Assembly: GCA_026990045.1 (NCBI GenBank) | Contig: JALSIK010000380.1 | Location: 1 to 10,085, forward strand | Length of the DNA stretch: 10,085 bases | Reading direction: 5' to 3' | Source: Chromatiales bacterium | GTDB taxonomy: Bacteria; Pseudomonadota; Gammaproteobacteria; CAMYNG01 | Shown: positions 7,556 to 10,085 of the stretch, one piece after another | How the letters are laid out: every line of letters begins with the position of its first letter | How positions within the stretch are numbered: position 1 is the stretch's first letter | Notes under the pieces: model-generated | The model's database searches: none | What the model saw: only the letters and a program-made list of their open reading frames with translations | What the model was told of the DNA's origin: nothing | Position numbers and translations under genes: made by a program

Positions 7556-8551
7556 GTGGACACTCCCCTGCGCGTCGCATTCACCCCTGGCGAACCCGCC
7601 GGCATCGGCCCCGACCTGGCGGTGATGCTGGCCCAGCGTCCCCCGGCCGGCGTCGAGCTGGTGGCGGTGTGCCACCCGGACCTGCTGGCGGCGCGGGCCC
7701 GGGCCCTGGGCCTGCCGCTGGCTGTGCGCGAGGCCGACTTCGGCCGCCCGCCGCAACCGGCGCCGCCCGGCACCCTCGCCTGCCTGCCCGTGCCCCTGGC
7801 GGCCACGGTGGAACCGGGCCGGCCGGACCCGGCCAATGCCCGCTGCGTGCTCGACACCCTGGACGCCGCCGTGGCCGCCTGCCGCGACGGGCACTGTGCC
7901 GCGCTGGTCACCGGGCCCGTGCACAAGGCCGCGATCAACGACGCCGGCATCACCTTCACCGGCCACACCGAGTACCTGGCGGAGCTCACCGGCACGCCCC
8001 AGGTGGTGATGATGCTGGTGGCGGGCGACCTGCGCGTGGCCCTGGCCACCACCCACCTGCCCCTGGGCGAGGTCCCGGCCGCCATCACCCCGCGGCGGCT
8101 GGAGGCCGTGCTGAGGGTGCTGCACGCCGACCTGCAACGGCGTTTCGGCCTGCCCGCGCCGCGCATCGCCGTGCTGGGCCTCAACCCCCATGCCGGGGAG
8201 GAAGGCCACCTGGGCCGGGAGGAGCGCGAGGTGATGGAACCGGTGCTCCAGCGCCTGCGCGGCGAGGGCCTGGAGCTGGCCGGCCCCCTGCCCGCCGACA
8301 CCGCCTTCACCCCGCCGGCCCTGGCCCGCTGCGACGTGGTGCTGGCCATGTACCACGACCAGGGCCTGCCGGTGCTCAAGCACGCCGGCTTCGGCCGCGC
8401 GGTCAACGTCACCCTGGGCCTGCCCATGGTGCGCACCTCGGTGGACCACGGCACCGCCCTGGAGCTGGCGGGCACCGGGCGCGCGGACACCGGCAGCCTG
8501 GCCGCCGCCCTGGCCCTGGCCCTGGCCCTGGCGCGCGGTGGGACGCCGTGA
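7556..8551 (+). CDS. pdxA: 4-hydroxythreonine-4-phosphate dehydrogenase PdxA
   Basis: A 331-residue cytoplasmic enzyme that oxidises 4-phosphohydroxy-L-threonine with NAD; the product loses CO2 to give 3-amino-2-oxopropyl phosphate, one of the two substrates for pyridoxine phosphate ring formation. Seen: TPGEPAGIGPD near the N-terminus, VTGPVHKAAIN, GHTEYLAE with His137, the metal-binding histidines His167 (THLPL), His212 (NPHAGE) and His267 (MYHDQG), and the C-terminal GLPMVRTSVDHGTA. Each is one residue further along than its E. coli counterpart (136, 166, 211, 266), which supports the GTG start at 7556-7558, 10 bp after the surA stop; no in-frame ATG is closer. The C-terminus carries a run of Leu-Ala pairs coded by a CTGGCC repeat. 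The gene overlaps rsmA by 4 bp (GTGA). Confidence 0.95.
   Translation: MDTPLRVAFTPGEPAGIGPDLAVMLAQRPPAGVELVAVCHPDLLAARARALGLPLAVREADFGRPPQPAPPGTLACLPVPLAATVEPGRPDPANARCVLDTLDAAVAACRDGHCAALVTGPVHKAAINDAGITFTGHTEYLAELTGTPQVVMMLVAGDLRVALATTHLPLGEVPAAITPRRLEAVLRVLHADLQRRFGLPAPRIAVLGLNPHAGEEGHLGREEREVMEPVLQRLRGEGLELAGPLPADTAFTPPALARCDVVLAMYHDQGLPVLKHAGFGRAVNVTLGLPMVRTSVDHGTALELAGTGRADTGSLAAALALALALARGGTP
8510..8533 (+). repeat. Hexanucleotide repeat CTGGCC x4 at the 3' end of pdxA
   Basis: Three perfect CTGGCC units and a fourth CTGGCG, in frame, coding for a Leu-Ala run in the last helix of PdxA. Gain or loss of a unit would keep the frame, so it is likely to vary harmlessly. Confidence 0.75.
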
Positions 8552-9348
8552 GCGGCCGCAGCGGCCCGCGGCCGCGCAAGCGCTTCGGCCAGCACTTCCT
8601 CACCGACCGCCATTACGTGGACCGCATCCTGGCCGCGGTGGACCCGCGCCCCGGACAGCACCTGGTGGAGATCGGTCCCGGCCGCGGCGCCCTCACCTGC
8701 GACCTGCTGCGCGCCGCCGGCCGGCTGGACGCGGTGGAGCTGGACCGGGACCTCGTGCCCCTGCTGGAACGGGCCTGCGCCGGGCTGGGCGAGCTGCACG
8801 TGTACCAGGCCGACGCCCTGCGGTTCGACTTCTGCGCCCTGGCCGGCGAGGGCGAACGCCTGCGCCTGGTGGGCAACCTGCCCTACAACATTTCCACCCC
8901 GCTGCTGTTCCATCTCACCGCCCGGCGGCACTGCATCGCAGACTGCCACTTCATGCTGCAAAAGGAAGTGGTGCAGCGCATCACCGCCCCGCCCGGCAGC
9001 CCTCACTACGGGCGCCTGGGCGTGATGCTGGCCTGGGCCTGGGAGTCGGCCCCGCTGTTCCAGGTCCCGCCCGGGGCCTTCACCCCGCCGCCGCGGGTGG
9101 ACTCGGCCGTGGTGCGCCTGGTGCCCCGCGCGCGGCCGCCGGTGGCGGTGCGCGACGAGGGCGCCCTGGCCCGGGTGGTGGCCGCGGCCTTCGCCCAGCG
9201 GCGCAAGACCCTGCGCAACAGCCTCAAGGGACTGCTGGACGAGGCCGCCATCCGCGCCGCAGGCATCGACCCCGGCCAGCGCCCCGAGCGCCTGACCCTG
9301 GAAGAGTTCGCCCGCCTGGCCGACCAGGCCGCGGCCCGCGGCACGTAG
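8548..9348 (+). CDS. rsmA: 16S rRNA adenine-N6,N6-dimethyltransferase RsmA (KsgA)
   Basis: A 266-residue SAM-dependent enzyme that dimethylates the two adjacent adenines in the 3'-terminal hairpin of 16S rRNA (A1518 and A1519 in E. coli numbering) late in small-subunit assembly; loss gives kasugamycin resistance. Seen: KRFGQHFLTD at residues 11-20, SAM motif I EIGPGRG at 41-47, the ribose-binding Glu64 in VELD, the catalytic NLPY at 110-113, FMLQKEVVQRI, FTPPPRVDSAV, and the C-terminal QRRKTLRNSLK. The E. coli protein has 273 residues, so this is full length. The start is GTG at 8548-8550, overlapping the pdxA TGA as GTGA, with GGTGGG upstream as a weak ribosome site. The stop TAG lies inside a GTAG hairpin repeat (9345-9373). 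The apaG and apaH genes that often follow rsmA are not here. Confidence 0.95.
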   Translation: MSGRSGPRPRKRFGQHFLTDRHYVDRILAAVDPRPGQHLVEIGPGRGALTCDLLRAAGRLDAVELDRDLVPLLERACAGLGELHVYQADALRFDFCALAGEGERLRLVGNLPYNISTPLLFHLTARRHCIADCHFMLQKEVVQRITAPPGSPHYGRLGVMLAWAWESAPLFQVPPGAFTPPPRVDSAVVRLVPRARPPVAVRDEGALARVVAAAFAQRRKTLRNSLKGLLDEAAIRAAGIDPGQRPERLTLEEFARLADQAAARGT

Positions 9349-9373
9349 GGTGCGTTCGCCTTGCGAACGCACC
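9345..9373 (+). repeat. GTAG-headed hairpin 1, containing the rsmA stop codon
   Basis: GTAGG at 9345-9349 leads into a perfect 11-bp inverted repeat (9349-9359 and 9363-9373, arm GGTGCGTTCGC) with a 3-base loop. The stem is long and GC-rich but is not followed by a T run, so it is a poor intrinsic terminator; it could still protect the mRNA 3' end. The TAG stop of rsmA is bases 2-4 of the element. The shape (GTAG head, then a stem-loop) resembles GTAG-type REP elements such as those described in Stenotrophomonas. Confidence 0.75.
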
Positions 9374-9382
9374 GGAAGGGAA

Positions 9383-9407
9383 GGTGCGACGGCTCTGCCG
9401 TCACACC
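9383..9407. repeat. Hairpin 2, related to hairpin 1
   Basis: An 11-bp inverted repeat with one mismatched pair (arms GGTGCGACGGC at 9383-9393 and GCCGTCACACC at 9397-9407) and a TCT loop. The outer bases GGTGCG and CACC match hairpin 1. Read on the minus strand it is headed by ACAGGG, a possible decayed GTAGGG, so hairpins 1 and 2 may be an inverted pair. No T run follows on either side. Confidence 0.6.
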
Positions 9408-9445
9408 CTGTGCAGCCCTGCCCGCCGTCTTCTGCATGCCCCGCC

Positions 9446-9474
9446 GTAGGGCGGCACCGCGCAGCGATGCCGCC
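9446..9474 (+). repeat. GTAG-headed hairpin 3 (REP-like)
   Basis: GTAGGG at 9446-9451 overlaps a 7-bp stem (GGCGGCA at 9450-9456, TGCCGCC at 9468-9474) around an 11-base loop, CCGCGCAGCGA. The loop is nearly shared with hairpin 4, which lies in the opposite orientation 11 bp away. Confidence 0.75.
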
Positions 9475-9485
9475 GGAACCACGGC

Positions 9486-9516
9486 GCCGGCTTTCGCCGC
9501 GCTCAAGCCGGCCTAC
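9486..9516 (-). repeat. GTAG-headed hairpin 4 (REP-like), inverted to hairpin 3
   Basis: On the minus strand GTAGG (9516-9512) leads into an 8-bp perfect stem (arms at 9486-9493 and 9505-9512, GCCGGCTT and AAGCCGGC on the plus strand) with an 11-base loop that reads GAGCGCGGCGA on the minus strand. Hairpins 3 and 4 face each other with GTAG at both outer ends, the arrangement of a REP doublet (REPIN). It also lies just after the stop of the lipoprotein gene at 9533. Confidence 0.75.
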
Positions 9517-9532
9517 GCGCCTCCGTCTTCCG

Positions 9533-10063
9533 TCATCTGTCCCGCGGCAACTGCGCCCCCGGCGTCCAGTCCATCATGCGCCGGGCATGACCCTCCCCCA
9601 CCACCTCCAGCGTCCGGCCCGACACGTTGTACTTGTACGGCGCGTTGCTCAGCCACACCACCACGCCGCCACCCTCCCTGAAACCGATGATGAGATACAC
9701 CGCAGGATCACGCTGCCGGCCCGATGAGATCACCCGCACGCCCTTCAATCTTCCCGCCCGCTGCGCCAGGTCCGGCGCCAGCTCCACCCGCGCCTCGTAG
9801 ATGCGCTTCTCGCTCTCGTCCAGCCATTCCACCTCCACCACCCGCGGCAGGGGATGATCAAACACACCAGCACCAGCATTCAGTTCTTCCCAGCAGCAGG
9901 ACAATCCGCCACCGGGCAGAACCCACGAATCGTCGAACACCACCCGCCGGATCCAGATGTCATTTCCAGAGGGAGTCGAGTAGCCTATGTTGTACTCAGC
10001 CGTCCACTCCGCCCGGCACCCGGCCGCGGCCAGCACCAGCAGCAGGACGGTTATCGCGCGCAT
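9533..10063 (-). CDS. Small lipoprotein of unknown function (DUF2931-like)
   Basis: A 176-residue predicted lipoprotein. Seen: an N-terminal hydrophobic stretch ending in a lipobox LAAAGC, with Cys16 as the lipidated residue and no Asp at +2, so outer-membrane sorting is plausible; an adjacent cysteine pair in GLSCCWEE; LPRVVEVEWLDESEKRIYEA; and YLIIGFREGGGVVVWL. The pattern of an LP-x-V-x-V-x-W strand followed by a glycine-rich strand ending in VW resembles DUF2931, while the CCW element recalls DUF3304; I am not certain of either. The ATG at 10061-10063 is preferred over the ATG two codons upstream because the ribosome site GGAGG lies 7 nt before it but only 1 nt before the other. GC content is visibly lower than in the neighbours (73 of 120 bases at 9841-9960, against 48 of 60 at 5701-5760). 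Convergent with rsmA; function unknown. Confidence 0.75.
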   Translation of the reverse strand: MRAITVLLLVLAAAGCRAEWTAEYNIGYSTPSGNDIWIRRVVFDDSWVLPGGGLSCCWEELNAGAGVFDHPLPRVVEVEWLDESEKRIYEARVELAPDLAQRAGRLKGVRVISSGRQRDPAVYLIIGFREGGGVVVWLSNAPYKYNVSGRTLEVVGEGHARRMMDWTPGAQLPRDR

Positions 10064-10070
10064 GCTCATG

Positions 10071-10077
10071 CCTCCCT
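10071..10077 (-). promoter_or_regulatory. Shine-Dalgarno site deciding the lipoprotein start
   Basis: AGGGAGG on the minus strand. It ends 1 nt before the ATG at 10067-10069 but 7 nt before the ATG at 10061-10063, which makes the second ATG the likely start. The promoter lies at or beyond the window edge. Confidence 0.7.
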
Positions 10078-10085
10078 GAACCCCC

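Noticed and set aside
6172..9372. Open frame of over 1000 codons on the minus strand across surA, pdxA and rsmA
   Set aside because: It is antisense to three genes with clear family motifs and contains no recognisable domain; the lack of stops follows from high GC content.
9349..9373. Hairpin after rsmA as a rho-independent terminator
   Set aside because: The stem is strong, but the following bases are GGAAGGGAAGG without a T run, so I list it as a repeat hairpin and not as a terminator.
1..10085. CRISPR arrays, tRNA or rRNA genes, insertion sequences, phage or defence genes
   Set aside because: None seen: no regular spaced direct repeats, no transposase or integrase-like proteins, and no tRNA-like cloverleaf noticed on reading through the gaps.

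Overview
The window carries a compact, very GC-rich housekeeping region from a Gram-negative bacterium. The gene set (lptD-surA-pdxA-rsmA divergent from amgK-murU) is typical of Gammaproteobacteria outside the enterics. The high GC content and short intergenic gaps would suit a Chromatiales/Ectothiorhodospiraceae-like or pseudomonad-like relative, but the exact lineage is inference and not secure.

Layout. On the minus strand from the left edge: a glutamate-cysteine ligase family 2 (GCS2) enzyme (9-1442), a 178-bp gap containing a heptanucleotide repeat, then the overlapping murU (1621-2292) and amgK (2289-3305) genes for recycling of peptidoglycan sugars. A 67-bp divergent promoter region (3306-3372) follows. 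On the plus strand there is a tight five-gene run: a DUF1624/HGSNAT-type membrane acetyltransferase (3373-4107), lptD (4104-6242), surA (6268-7545), pdxA (7556-8551) and rsmA (8548-9348). The genes overlap by 4 bp or lie 10-25 bp apart, so a single operon is likely. A 184-bp convergent intergenic region (9349-9532) is packed with GTAG-headed hairpins resembling REP/REPIN elements. The window ends with a minus-strand gene for a small lipoprotein of unknown function (9533-10063).

How the genes fit together. AmgK phosphorylates recycled MurNAc and MurU turns it into UDP-MurNAc, bypassing de novo synthesis. LptD is the outer-membrane LPS translocon and SurA is the periplasmic chaperone that delivers beta-barrel proteins such as LptD to the outer membrane, so the centre of the window is about cell-envelope building. 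PdxA (vitamin B6 synthesis) and RsmA (16S rRNA dimethylation) are traditional operon partners without an obvious envelope role. The acetyltransferase, coupled to lptD by an ATGA overlap, is the least understood member of the operon.

I do not see a clearly new multi-gene system here. The observations most worth a second look are the GTAG hairpin cluster after rsmA (one copy supplies the rsmA stop codon), the heptamer repeat directly upstream of the GCS2 start, the acetyltransferase placed between sugar recycling and LPS export, and the possibly overlapping divergent promoters.
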